64,000 nucleotides of DNA from Dendrocalamus latiflorus (Eukaryota > Streptophyta > Magnoliopsida > Poales > Poaceae). The stretch lies in NCBI GenBank assembly GCA_017311315.1, contig CM029653.1, positions 42,444,665-42,508,664 on the forward strand. Direction: 5' to 3'. Of this stretch, positions 11,198-20,505 are shown piece by piece. The stretch's first letter is position 1, and each line of letters starts with the position of its first letter. The position numbers and the translations under genes are program-made. Under the pieces are notes generated by a model that saw nothing but the letters and a program-made list of their open reading frames with translations, ran no database searches and was not told where the DNA came from.

Positions 11198-11401
11198 CTT
11201 GGAGATGTAGTCCATCTCGGCGAACTTGAAGGCGATGCCGAGGCAGCCGAAAAGGACGGAGACGTGGGAGCACGCGCGCGAGAAGTCCCCCACCTCCATC
11301 GCCCCCGCCCCCGCGGGCTGCTGCTGCTTGGCGACGGCCGCGAGCTCCTCGAACGACGCGGCGATCCGCCGCAGCGGCTTGTCCGCCTCGCTCGACGCCA
11401 T
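11198..11401 (-). pseudogene. Captured first exon of an ACD11-like glycolipid transfer protein
   Basis: On the minus strand an ATG at 11401 opens 68 codons beginning MASSEADKPLRRIAASF and continuing through FSRACSHVSVLFGCLG and FAEMDYISK. This is the N-terminal part of plant ACD11-type GLTP-domain proteins, which in intact form move sphingolipids between membranes. The full family protein is about 200 residues, and the remaining exons are absent. After the AAG codon at 11198 comes GCAAGG, where a GT donor would be expected. The frame stays open past this point to 11030 but loses family similarity. The fragment lies inside the Pack-MULE, with its start codon 52 bp from the Copia insertion, so it is a transposon-captured piece rather than a working gene. 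Transcription from the element is possible but not shown. Confidence 0.82.
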
Positions 11402-11453
11402 CGCTCACCGCAGCGGCTCGCCGGCGTCGCGGTCGGCTTAAGCGGGTGGATCG

Positions 11454-11839
11454 TGATGAATAAGTCCCTGTACTGTGGTCTTTGTGGGGCTGTGGTAGTT
11501 TTTGTTTTTTTGACTGCTTTAGGACAGCATCTGCTTTTGCTTTAGGACAGCATCTGCTTTTAGGACAGCATCTACTTTTAGGACAGCATCTGCTTTTAGG
11601 ACAGCATCTGCTTTTGCTTTAGGACAGCATATTGACCGCTTTAGGACAGCATCTAGGATAGCATCTTAGCATATGCTTGGCTGGTTCTCAGCCTATAAAT
11701 ATGTATCTCCAACCCCTCAGGTTGGCATGGCATTGTGTGAGCAATAAACAAGAAGAAAATTGCCCAATCTCCTAGTGTCATCCTCTCCATGAGAGTTAGG
11801 ATCTTGCTATCACCAAGAGCAAGAGTCCAGCGACTAACA
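11454..11839 (+). repeat. 5' LTR of Copia 1
   Basis: Carries a TATA-like CCTATAAATATG near 11692 and a polyadenylation-like GCAATAAAC near 11741. From 11517 to 11665 it holds about eight copies of a TTTAGGACAGCATCTGC-type unit in the likely U3 region, which may act as promoter or enhancer repeats. Confidence 0.96.
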
Positions 11840-11841
11840 AG

Positions 11842-11854
11842 TGGTATCAGAGCC
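11842..11854 (+). other. Primer-binding site of Copia 1
   Basis: TGGTATCAGAGCC, complementary to the 3' end of plant initiator tRNA-Met, two bases after the 5' LTR. Confidence 0.9.
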
Positions 11855-12026
11855 TTAGTATCCTGTAGCCTGAGCATCTCCTGCTCATCTCCTTCTCCGG
11901 CCTCGCAGCAGCCCCGGCCGGTAGCAGCAGCAGCTCCGGCTGTCCCCGCTCACTCCTCTCCGGAGACGGACGGCAGCTCGTCAGAAGCAGCCCTCTCTCC
12001 ACGCAACAGCCCCCCAGTAGCGCGCC

Positions 12027-15000
12027 ATGTCCGCAGGGCAGTCTCAGCGCTCGGTCGCCTCGAGCATGCGGCGTCAGCAGACGGCCGAGCTCGTCGCGGC
12101 AGAGCAGCGCGAGCGAGCGGCGGCAGAGACCGCTGCGGCGGCGGAAAGGGCGTCAAGGCTGGCAGCGGCGGAGCTGGCAGCAGCCAGGGCGGAGGTGGAA
12201 GCAGCGGCGGCGGCAGATGCAGCGCGTGCGGCAGCAGCAGAGGTCAAGGCTCTGCGCGGCAGCAACAGCAGCTCCGGCTCTGTTGATGGCGGCGCCGACG
12301 CGGACCCTCAGCTGCTGGAGAGGGAGGCAGCGCAAGGGCGAGCGGCGCAATGGGTAGCCGCGCACGCCCACGAGCGCGGCGGCAGCCCAGACAGGCGCGG
12401 ACGCGCCGGCGGCGCTCCTGGAGGAGGCATGCACGGCGGCGGCGTACGGGTCGACGGAGAGCGCGGCCCTCACAGGCAACGTGGCTCTCTCTCCCCGGTA
12501 CGGTACCGTGGTCACCACGAGTACCAGGCTGTCGTCAGGGACGTCGGCCCCGGCGGCGGGTGGCCTACCCTCACCAAGACCAACTACGTCGAGTGGGCTG
12601 CGGTCATGAGGGTGAAGCTCCAGGTGCGGCATATGTGGGATGCAGTCCGGTACGGCGACGTCGACTACGACCAGGATCGACGGGCGCTGGATGCTCTCAT
12701 CGCCGCAGTCCCGCCCGAGATGCAGTTCTCGCTTACCAACAAGCGGACTGCCAAAGAGGCTTGGGACGCCATCGCTGCAGCACGCATCGGCAGCGACCGC
12801 GCCCGCAAGTCTACACTGCAGGCACTACGCACGGAGTGGGAGCACCTGGCCTTCAAGCCAGGTGAGGACGTTGATGACTTTGCTCTCCGTCTCAACACTC
12901 TGTTGCACAAGTTGGTGCAGTTCGGCGACGACACCTATGGCGAAGAAAGAGCTGTGGAGAAGCTCTTCCGCTGCGTCCCCGAGAAGTACAAGCAGATGGC
13001 TCGCTCGATCGGGTCTCTGCTGGACCTCTCCACGATGACCATCGAGGAGGCGTTGGGTCGCCTCAAGGTCGTCGACATCGATGAGCCACAGCGCCCCTCG
13101 GGACCCGTCACCATTGGCGGGAAGCTCCTCCTCACTCGGGAGCAGTGGGAAGCCGGCCAAGGTGACAAGAAGAAGGGGGAGCCTTCTTCCACGACAGGCG
13201 GCCGCAAGAGTGGCAAGCGCGGCAAGCCGCGCAAAGGCGCCCAGGGCGGCGATGCTGGCAAGCAAAAGCCGGCACGAGACGACTCTTGCCACAACTGCGG
13301 CAAGCTTGGTCACTGGGCCAAGGAGTGTCGACAGCCACGACGCGGCCAGGCCCACGTCGCGCAAGCGGAGGAGGAGCAGCCGGTCCTGTTCATTGCTCAT
13401 GCGAGCATCGAACTACCTCCAGCGGCACCGGCCGCAGTGGCTCTCCTCCACCTTGACGAGCCAAAAGCACACGCCCTCCTCGGCGACAGTTCCGGCAATG
13501 ACAAGACCGACGGGTGGTGCCTCGACACCGGCGCCACCCACCACATGACCGGGCGGCGGGAGTTCTTCTCCGAGCTCGACTCAGGCGTTCGAGGCACCGT
13601 CAAGTTCGGCGATGCCTCCGCCGTGGAGATCAAGGGCGTCGGCTCTGTCGTCTTCGTCGCCAAGACTGGCGAGCACCGGCTGCTCACCGGCGTCTACTAC
13701 ATCCCCGATCTGCGGAACTCCATCATCAGCTTGGGACAGCTGGATGAGAACGGCTCGCGTGTCGAGATCGAGCACGGGGTGCTGCGGATTTGGGATCTTC
13801 GACGCCGCCTCCTTGCCAAGGTAACCAGAGGCGCAAATCGACTCTACACTCTTCACGTGCAGGTGGCACAACCCATCTGTCTCGCAGCTCGTCGGGACGA
13901 CGAGGCGTGGCAGTGGCACGAGCGCTTTGGGCACCTTCACTTCGAGGCCCTGAAGCGGCTCAGTGCCACGGAAATGGTGCGAGGCCTGCCGTGCCTTGAC
14001 CATGTGGAGCAGCTCTGCGACGTCTGCGTGTTGACGAAGCAGAGGCGACTCCCCTTTCCCCAGCAGGCGAGTTTCCGAGCCAAGGAGAGGCTCGAGCTCG
14101 TGCACGGGGACTTGTGTGGCCCGGTGACACCGGCCACACCAGGAGGACGACGCTACTTCCTGCTGCTCGTCGACGACCTCTCCCGCTACATGTGGGTGAT
14201 GGTCCTCGGCAGCAAGGGAGAGGCTGCGGACGCCATCAGGCGCACGCAGGCTGTTGCGGAGGCGGAGTGCGGCCGCAAGCTGCGCGTGCTGCGCACAGAC
14301 AACGGCGGCGAATTCACGGCGGCTGAATTCGCGTCGTACTGCGCTGATGAGGGCATTCAGCGCCACTACTCCGCGCCGTACAGCCCGCAGCAGAACGGCG
14401 TCGTCGAGCGGCGCAACCAGACGGTTGTGGGGATGGCTCGGGCCCTCCTCAAGCAGAGGGGGATGCCGGCTGTCTTCTGGGGAGAGGCGGTGGTGACGGC
14501 CGTCTACATCCTCAACCGCTCGCCTACCAAGGCGCTCGACGGCAGGACGCCGTACGAGGCTTGGCATGGGCGCAAGCCGGCGGTCTCCCACTTGCGGGTC
14601 TTCGGCTCCCTCGCGTTCGCCAAGGAGCTTGGCCACATCGGTAAGCTCGACGACAGGAGCACTCCGGGAGTGTTCATCGGCTACGCGGAGGGCTCGAAGG
14701 CCTACCGCATCCTCGACCCTGACACACAGCGAGTCCGCATCTCGCGTGACGTTGTGTTCGACGAAGGGCGAGGCTGGACGTGGGACAAGGCGGTGGACGA
14801 CGGTTCGACTTCGACTCTCAGGGACTTTGTTATCGACTACGTCCACTTCGAGAGAGCCGGGGGAGCTAGCAGCTCGTCTTCACCGAGCTCGTCCACCTCG
14901 ACACCTTGCTCGCCACCAGCTCCGGCGAGTGCTCCACCACCTTCGGCACCGGCTACGCCCCACTCTTCACCACCGGCTCACCACTCTCCTGCACTGGCGG

Positions 15001-16775
15001 CCACACCACCGGGATCGGCCCCAACAGCTTCGGTCCACGACGAGCAGCGCATGGTGGAGTTCGCTACTCCGCTATCTCACGACGAGGACCGCGTCGACGT
15101 CTACCACGACGACGAACCTCTGCGCTATCGTACCATGGACAACATCCTCGGCGAGTTGCCCGTCCCTGGACTGGCGCAGCGCGACTTCGAGGCGGAGCTG
15201 CACTTGGCGTGCGACGACGGCGAGCCTCGCTCCTTCGCTGAGGCGGAGGGAGACGCGGCGTGGCGTGTCGCGATGAAGCAGGAGATGGACGCCGTCGAGC
15301 GGAACCGGACGTGGGAGCTGGCGGATCTTCCTGCCGGTCACCACGCGATCACCCTTAAGTGGGTGTTCAAGCTGAAGCGGGATGAAGCCGGCGCCATCGT
15401 CAAGCACAAGGCTCGCTTGGTAGCACGAGGCTTCGTGCAGCAGGAGGGGGTCGACTTCGATGACGCCTTCGCACCCGTCGCGCGCGTGGAGTCCGTTCGT
15501 CTTCTCCTCGCACTTGCAGCCCAGGAGGATTGGCGCGTCCATCACATGGACGTCAAGTCCGCCTTCCTCAACGGCGATTTAAAGGAGGAGGTCTACGTCC
15601 GTCAGCCGCCGGGATTCGTCATCCCCGGCAAGGAGGGCAAGGTTCTCCGCCTGCGCAAGGCCCTCTACGGCTTGCGGCAGGCACCACGAGCCTGGAACGC
15701 TAAGCTGGACTCCACCCTCAAGCAAATGGGGTTCCAGCAGAGCGCACACGAGGCTGCGGTCTACCGGCGGGGCAAAGGCGACAATGCTCTGCTGGTAGGC
15801 GTCTACGTCGACGACCTGGTGATCACCGGCTCCAAGGAGGCCGAGGTCGAGGCGTTCAAGGCGGAGATGAAGACCGCCTTCCAGATGAGTGACTTGGGGC
15901 TCCTCTCCTTCTACCTGGGGATCGAGGTCCACCAGGACAGCTCCGGTATCTCCCTTCGTCAGACCGCCTACGCCAAGCGCACCGTCGAGCTGGGCGGGCT
16001 CACCGACTGCAACCCAGCCCACACTCCTATGGAGGAAAGGCTGAAGCTGAGCCGCGACAGCACGGCGGAGGAGGTGGACGCGACGCAGTACCGGCGCATC
16101 GTGGGCAGCCTTCGCTACCTCGTCCACACGCGTCCGGATTTGGCGTTCGCCGTCGGCTACGTCAGTCGGTTCATGCAGCGACCGACGACGGAGCATCAGC
16201 AGGCCGTAAAGAGGATCCTCCGCTATGTTGCGGGCACCTCTGACTACGGCTTGCACTACCCGAGGTGTCCCGGCGCGGCACACTTCATCGGGTACAGCGA
16301 CAGCGACCACGCAGGCGACATTGACACCAGCAAGAGCACAAGCGGGATTCTCTTCTTCCTCGGCAAGTGCCTCGTTAGCTGGCAGTCAGTCAAGCAGCAG
16401 GTGGTGGCCCTGTCTAGCTGTGAGGCCGAGTACATAGCGGCTTCCACCGCTTCGACTCAGGCGCTCTGGCTCGCTCGACTGCTTGGTGATCTCCTCGGCA
16501 GGGACACTGAAGCAGTGGAGCTCAGGGTGGATAGCAAGTCCGCTCTAGCCCTGGCAAAGAACCCCGTTTTTCATGAACGGAGCAAGCACATCCGGGTGAA
16601 GTACCATTTCATCCGAGGCTGCTTGGATGAAGGAAGCATCAAGGCAAGCTACATCAACACCACGGATCAGCTTGCGGATCTGCTCACCAAGCCTCTTGGA
16701 AGGATCAAGTTCCTTGAGCTCTGCTCCAAGATCAGGATGGTTCGATCCTCCCACAAGACAACGCACAAGACTTAG
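12027..16775 (+). CDS. Copia 1 gag-pol polyprotein (1582 aa)
   Basis: Single open frame from ATG 12027 to TAG 16775. Residues 1-90 are an Ala/Glu/Arg-rich, probably coiled-coil, N terminus. A UBN2-type Gag domain spans about residues 165-360. A CCHC zinc knuckle has C421, C424, H429 and C434. The aspartic protease motif is LDTGATHH with D500. The integrase has a zinc-binding segment (about 625-680) and catalytic D695, D758 and E794, which gives the DD35E spacing. The reverse transcriptase has YVDD at 1260-1263. RNase H begins near residue 1423 and has SCEAEY. This is the canonical Copia order with all catalytic residues in place. The codons are markedly GC-rich compared with the flanking DNA. 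The ATG was chosen because it is the first in frame after the primer-binding site and precedes the Gag region. Confidence 0.96.
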   Translation: MSAGQSQRSVASSMRRQQTAELVAAEQRERAAAETAAAAERASRLAAAELAAARAEVEAAAAADAARAAAAEVKALRGSNSSSGSVDGGADADPQLLEREAAQGRAAQWVAAHAHERGGSPDRRGRAGGAPGGGMHGGGVRVDGERGPHRQRGSLSPVRYRGHHEYQAVVRDVGPGGGWPTLTKTNYVEWAAVMRVKLQVRHMWDAVRYGDVDYDQDRRALDALIAAVPPEMQFSLTNKRTAKEAWDAIAAARIGSDRARKSTLQALRTEWEHLAFKPGEDVDDFALRLNTLLHKLVQFGDDTYGEERAVEKLFRCVPEKYKQMARSIGSLLDLSTMTIEEALGRLKVVDIDEPQRPSGPVTIGGKLLLTREQWEAGQGDKKKGEPSSTTGGRKSGKRGKPRKGAQGGDAGKQKPARDDSCHNCGKLGHWAKECRQPRRGQAHVAQAEEEQPVLFIAHASIELPPAAPAAVALLHLDEPKAHALLGDSSGNDKTDGWCLDTGATHHMTGRREFFSELDSGVRGTVKFGDASAVEIKGVGSVVFVAKTGEHRLLTGVYYIPDLRNSIISLGQLDENGSRVEIEHGVLRIWDLRRRLLAKVTRGANRLYTLHVQVAQPICLAARRDDEAWQWHERFGHLHFEALKRLSATEMVRGLPCLDHVEQLCDVCVLTKQRRLPFPQQASFRAKERLELVHGDLCGPVTPATPGGRRYFLLLVDDLSRYMWVMVLGSKGEAADAIRRTQAVAEAECGRKLRVLRTDNGGEFTAAEFASYCADEGIQRHYSAPYSPQQNGVVERRNQTVVGMARALLKQRGMPAVFWGEAVVTAVYILNRSPTKALDGRTPYEAWHGRKPAVSHLRVFGSLAFAKELGHIGKLDDRSTPGVFIGYAEGSKAYRILDPDTQRVRISRDVVFDEGRGWTWDKAVDDGSTSTLRDFVIDYVHFERAGGASSSSSPSSSTSTPCSPPAPASAPPPSAPATPHSSPPAHHSPALAATPPGSAPTASVHDEQRMVEFATPLSHDEDRVDVYHDDEPLRYRTMDNILGELPVPGLAQRDFEAELHLACDDGEPRSFAEAEGDAAWRVAMKQEMDAVERNRTWELADLPAGHHAITLKWVFKLKRDEAGAIVKHKARLVARGFVQQEGVDFDDAFAPVARVESVRLLLALAAQEDWRVHHMDVKSAFLNGDLKEEVYVRQPPGFVIPGKEGKVLRLRKALYGLRQAPRAWNAKLDSTLKQMGFQQSAHEAAVYRRGKGDNALLVGVYVDDLVITGSKEAEVEAFKAEMKTAFQMSDLGLLSFYLGIEVHQDSSGISLRQTAYAKRTVELGGLTDCNPAHTPMEERLKLSRDSTAEEVDATQYRRIVGSLRYLVHTRPDLAFAVGYVSRFMQRPTTEHQQAVKRILRYVAGTSDYGLHYPRCPGAAHFIGYSDSDHAGDIDTSKSTSGILFFLGKCLVSWQSVKQQVVALSSCEAEYIAASTASTQALWLARLLGDLLGRDTEAVELRVDSKSALALAKNPVFHERSKHIRVKYHFIRGCLDEGSIKASYINTTDQLADLLTKPLGRIKFLELCSKIRMVRSSHKTTHKT

Positions 16776-16783
16776 GGGGAGAA
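16771..16783 (+). other. Polypurine tract of Copia 1
   Basis: CTTAGGGGGAGAA directly before the 3' LTR, overlapping the polyprotein stop codon. Confidence 0.85.
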
Positions 16784-17169
16784 TGATGAATAAGTCCCTG
16801 TACTGTGGTCTTTGTGGGGCTGTGGTAGTTTTTGTTTTTTTGACTGCTTTAGGACAGCATCTGCTTTTGCTTTAGGACAGCATCTGCTTTTAGGACAGCA
16901 TCTACTTTTAGGACAGCATCTGCTTTTAGGACAGCATCTGCTTTTGCTTTAGGACAGCATATTGACCGCTTTAGGACAGCATCTAGGATAGCATCTTAGC
17001 ATATGCTTGGCTGGTTCTCAGCCTATAAATATGTATCTCCAACCCCTCAGGTTGGCATGGCATTGTGTGAGCAATAAACAAGAAGAAAATTGCCCAATCT
17101 CCTAGTGTCATCCTCTCCATGAGAGTTAGGATCTTGCTATCACCAAGAGCAAGAGTCCAGCGACTAACA
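16784..17169 (+). repeat. 3' LTR of Copia 1
   Basis: 386 bp, identical to the 5' LTR by eye, with a constant offset of 5330 bp. Confidence 0.96.
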
Positions 17170-17186
17170 GATCGATGGGTGCTTCG

Positions 17187-17367
17187 AGGGTAGAAAGGTC
17201 TTTTCCTGCCCCTGAAATTAGAAAAAAAAATATTAAATGAGTTAAATGGCTCAAATGGCATGGTAATCAAGAGGTAAATGTACTGCATGGCATTTTTGCG
17301 AAGCCAATTTTGAAAGTGGCAATTTTACGAAGCTCACTCTTCAAAGTGGCAAATGATCAATTTTCTC
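17187..17367 (-). repeat. Right terminal inverted repeat of the Pack-MULE
   Basis: Inverted partner of 10495-10674. It starts 13 bp after the Copia target duplication, so Copia 1 inserted next to the inner edge of this repeat. Confidence 0.92.
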
Positions 17368-17377
17368 CAGCAAAGGC

Positions 17378-18095
17378 CCGGAGCAATTAGCTGAACTGGA
17401 GAAAAAAAGAATGAGAGAGAAAAGGGAAGAAAGAAAAGAAGTGGGTGGGCAGTGGCTAGTTGTGTTCTATTTATGTTGAAACTTGCGAGTGGCCAAGGGG
17501 GGTGGATGCTACATGGGAGAAGAGCAATTGAAAAGAGGGATGAGTGCTACATGGGCTCAAGAATTGGTAACAACAAGATACATATGTGATGCTAAAATGC
17601 TCATTTTATTTGCTGCCCCTTAACGTCTTAGGATGTGTAAGGTGTCACCTCACCTCGCGCCTTACCGCTTAAAAGGTGTGAGGGGGGTGGATCGCCTCGC
17701 CTTACCGTCTTAATAACCTTGTATATATCTTTATATCTAAATAGTATAGATATGATATTATCTCTATATAAAGAGAGGGGCCGCACCATTCATAATCAAG
17801 CAATAAAGTAATTAAGTTCTAAACCGGTTAGTCTCTAGATCAGAGTCTCCGCAAGAAAAGCCATCCTAAGCCATCCTGACCTACCCCTACCATAACAAGG
17901 TGATACCTTGATAGCCCAACAGATAGGTTGAGAACCTCAAAAGGTTTTTAGGATCAATACATATTTTTTTCTAAAAACATCAAAGTCATCGAATGAAAAG
18001 CAGGCCTAAAATCTCATCAAAATTGACAAACATGCGCAAATCCAAAAGGTACAGCATAGCGCATGCCAATGTGAACCCCAATTAGTAACTAAGGT
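17378..18095. other. Gene-free stretch with a possible LTR remnant
   Basis: From about 17717 to 17931 the sequence has LTR-like signals: TATA-like CTATATAAAGAG, polyadenylation-like CAATAAAG, and a possible TGTATATATC...CCATAACA frame. No target duplication or partner LTR was seen. The rest is unassigned. Confidence 0.35.
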
Positions 18096-18562
18096 TGTGT
18101 TTGGTTTAAGGACAAGGTGGGATGGGATGGTCCTGTCCCTGGTTTTGGGATGGGATGATCCCATTTTTTGTTTGGTTGGTGGGATAGAGTCATCCCTGTT
18201 TTTTGTTTGGTTGGAAGGATAAAGTGGGATGGAATGGTCCCATCCTTTGTTTGGATGGAAGGATGAAGGTGGGACATGTGTAGCATTTGAGTTTTTTTTA
18301 AAAAAAATTGAAAGCTATTGTTGATATGTTGCTACACATAAGCCTTTGAGTTTTTTTTAAAAAAAATTTAAACAAAACAGTACTTAAAAAAACAAAGAGG
18401 TGGGATGACTCCGTCCCATGGAAAAAAGAGGATTGCCTGGTCCCGGATCTACAAGGAATATTCCTAGTGGGATGTCCTTGACTCTGCTTGTCTCCCATCC
18501 AAACACCTACAAAAACGGGTCATCCCATCCCGTCCCACCTAGTCCTTGCAACCAAACACATG
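18096..18562. mobile_element. MITE with TGTGTTTGGTT ends
   Basis: Left end TGTGTTTGGTTTAAGGAC and right end GTCCTTGCAACCAAACACA are inverted partners. The interior has repeated GGGATGG and TTTGTTTGG words and two poly-T/poly-A tracts. Related by termini and composition to 4905-5246. Non-coding. Confidence 0.75.
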
Positions 18563-18904
18563 GTAAGAAAGCATAGGCTGAAACTGTCATGGCCTACATA
18601 TGACATGTCAAATCAGAGGTTTTCAGTTGATGGATCGACTGAAACATGCCCAAATCGGTGGGTTACAGCGTGAGTGATGAACCCCAGCACTGATGAACTC
18701 GGATTCAACAAACAATCCCCCAAATCCAAACTATATCACGATGAATCAGCTAAAGCACGCATCTAATCTAACTCGCAACGGGCTGGCATCGGTGACCGAT
18801 CCGCCCATGAGCCGTAGCATGATGCATCAACTGTACAACTCCCAGTTCATACCCAAATGTGACTGGATACGACGAGTCCCGGATTGGTTGAAACTGGTCG
18901 AAAT
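18563..18904. other. Gene-free spacer
   Basis: No gene or repeat recognised. Confidence 0.35.
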
Positions 18905-19029
18905 CCTTCAGCGTTGCGTGGTAAATCCTTGACGAGGCCGACGGCGATCTGCGCGGCGGAGAGGTGTGAGGACGCGAATTGGACGAGTGGGGAGAGGGTT
19001 TGGGCGGAGTGGGTGTACTTACGCCCGCG

Positions 19030-19310
19030 AAGCTGTTGGCGAGCACGAGGCCATGGTAAATGTCCGCTACGGCGGAGGCAACGGCTTGGTCCTCCTCGCG
19101 ACGGGCGTCGCCGCCGCCGCCAACGAGGTCGACGAGTTGTTGGGCGATTAAACCCCAGTCAAACCCATTTACAATAAAGCCCTTAACTTCTGTGTTATCC
19201 AAATGTTTTGGCCACGCGCGCGACATAACGGCAAACGTCGGCGAGATGTAACGACGGACGGCTGCGGGCTGCCTATTCCGGGCGTCTCTCCCGGCCACCG
19301 CCACGGAAGT
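19030..19310 (-). pseudogene. Gene-like fragment, unknown family
   Basis: A GC-rich minus-strand frame from about 19310 downward includes GFIVNGFDWGLIAQQLVDLV and ADIYHGLVLANSFAG. It then reaches GTAAGT at about 19028-19033, which looks like a splice donor. No downstream exon was found. It begins 1-2 bp from the oppositely oriented fragment at 19312. It may be a captured gene piece or the first exon of an unrecognised gene. I do not recognise the product. Confidence 0.3.
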
Positions 19311-19311
19311 C

Positions 19312-19572
19312 ATGGCCAAGAAGAGCCGGGACTTCTCCCGCGGCTCGCACCAGATCAAGAGCGGCTTCCTGGCGCTCGCCGTGGCGGGCAGCGCTCTGTG
19401 GCTGGTGCGCTTCGTCGTCGTGACACCTGGCGCTCATGCTCCTGGCCATCTGGTTCGTCAGCAACATTCCGCAGTACCTCGGGTTCGACGGGATGCCGAC
19501 GAGCCTCACGCTGGGGCTTCCAGACACAAAGACTTCTGGCACGGCTGTTCTACCCTACAATTAACCCGATAA
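19312..19572 (+). pseudogene. Membrane-protein-like fragment, broken frame
   Basis: From ATG 19312 the frame reads MAKKSRDFSRGSHQIKSGF and a hydrophobic segment (LALAVAGSALWLVRFVVV). In a second frame from about 19428, LMLLAIWFVSNIPQYLGFDG follows, so coding similarity continues only through a frameshift. The pattern suggests two joined exons or a damaged gene for a small membrane protein. The family is not recognised. Codon composition is GC-rich, unlike the flanks. Confidence 0.35.
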
Positions 19573-20505
19573 GCCTAACGGGGAGTGCTTATTACGAGCA
19601 GAGGAGCCATTGCCAGTGATGGTAATCGACAAGAGATTAACACATAAACAAAGAGAAAAGACCAAATGATTCAGGTGCAGCTTGCCTGTCTCAAGTCTGA
19701 AACTCTGAACCCATCCTTGCTGTGGGTATATATATCGTCCACCGACCGGCCCCTGCGGCCGTTTGACCGTCCGATCAAGATTCCGCGGTTAGGATTGGCT
19801 AGGTAAACGTAGGGGGTAGTATTTCAGAAAGGCCCTTCAGTTACCTTGAAATACCCTTGTAGCCGACACGTTAGATCCTTGGATAATTTCGCTGTCGGAT
19901 CAACTTTGCGCGGCCCAGATTCAGCAAGAGAAGGTAGAGGAGGGGCGGGTACTCAGATCGTCCCCGTCGCCGCTGCGGCGGCGGCCTCGAGGAGCAATGT
20001 AGAGGGACGCGGCGGAGATGCTCGGGAGCGGCGGCGCTCCGGCGATTGGTGGCGGCATGAGGGGGAGGAGCTAAGATTCTCGCGATCGAGCATGCCGAGG
20101 TGGGAACGCCGTTCCTCCCTCCCTTCCTTGGATGAGTTATCTAATGCTAAGTCAAATTAGCCATCCTCTGACGTAAGCGCGACATGATCATCTTTAACCG
20201 CGTTGTAGTGAATCCTCTAGGTCAATTGGATATTTGGATTGTGCTATTTTTAAGTCATTTTCCGGCTTAAGCTCAAATGCTATCAGATCTAATTGAGCGG
20301 TCTGTGTGCTGATGATGGTAATAGTGAGCAGAACTCTTGAGTGTTAGGTTGATATGATGTTTGCTTAAAGCACTGGATTATTAAGGACATTTCTTTCTTA
20401 GCACAATATGATAAAAATATGAAAATACTTCGTTTTACTGGTGTTACTGCTCTTTCAGGATGCAAGTTTCAGAGTGTTAAGAAACAAATGAGACTCCCTG
20501 AACCA
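19573..20505. other. Gene-free stretch, GC-rich centre
   Basis: 19900-20160 is GC-rich and resembles a 5' leader or first exon in composition, with short open frames only. The rest is AT-rich. No supported gene. Confidence 0.35.

Larger units (their letters stand above)
11454..17169 (+). mobile_element. Intact Ty1/Copia retrotransposon 1 (5716 bp, identical LTRs)
   Basis: Two 386 bp LTRs (11454-11839 and 16784-17169) run TGATGAATAAG...GACTAACA and are identical in my line-by-line comparison. The target duplication GATCG lies at 11449-11453 and 17170-17174. A primer-binding site complementary to initiator tRNA-Met (TGGTATCAGAGCC) starts at 11842, and a polypurine tract (TTAGGGGGAGAA) ends at the 3' LTR. 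One uninterrupted gag-pol frame fills the interior. Everything needed for autonomous movement seems present, so insertion was recent. Confidence 0.96.
10495..17368. mobile_element. Pack-MULE (Mutator-like element carrying a gene fragment), split by a Copia insertion
   Basis: Inverted copies of about 180 bp lie at 10495-10674 and 17187-17367 and begin GAGAAAATTGATCATTTGCC. A 9 bp direct repeat AGCAAAGGC flanks them (10486-10494 and 17369-17377), the length expected for Mutator target duplications; one extra base sits between the right terminus and its repeat. Removing the nested Copia element leaves an element of about 1.15 kb. The interior holds an ACD11-like first exon and no transposase, which is the definition of a Pack-MULE. 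It needs transposase from elsewhere to move. Confidence 0.88.

Noticed and set aside
17717..17931. Solo LTR
   Set aside because: Promoter-like and polyadenylation-like words are present, but no flanking target duplication and no second copy could be found.
19846..20160. 104-codon GC-rich frame as a small gene
   Set aside because: Arg/Ser/Gly-rich translation typical of GC-rich leader DNA, with no motif or clear promoter.
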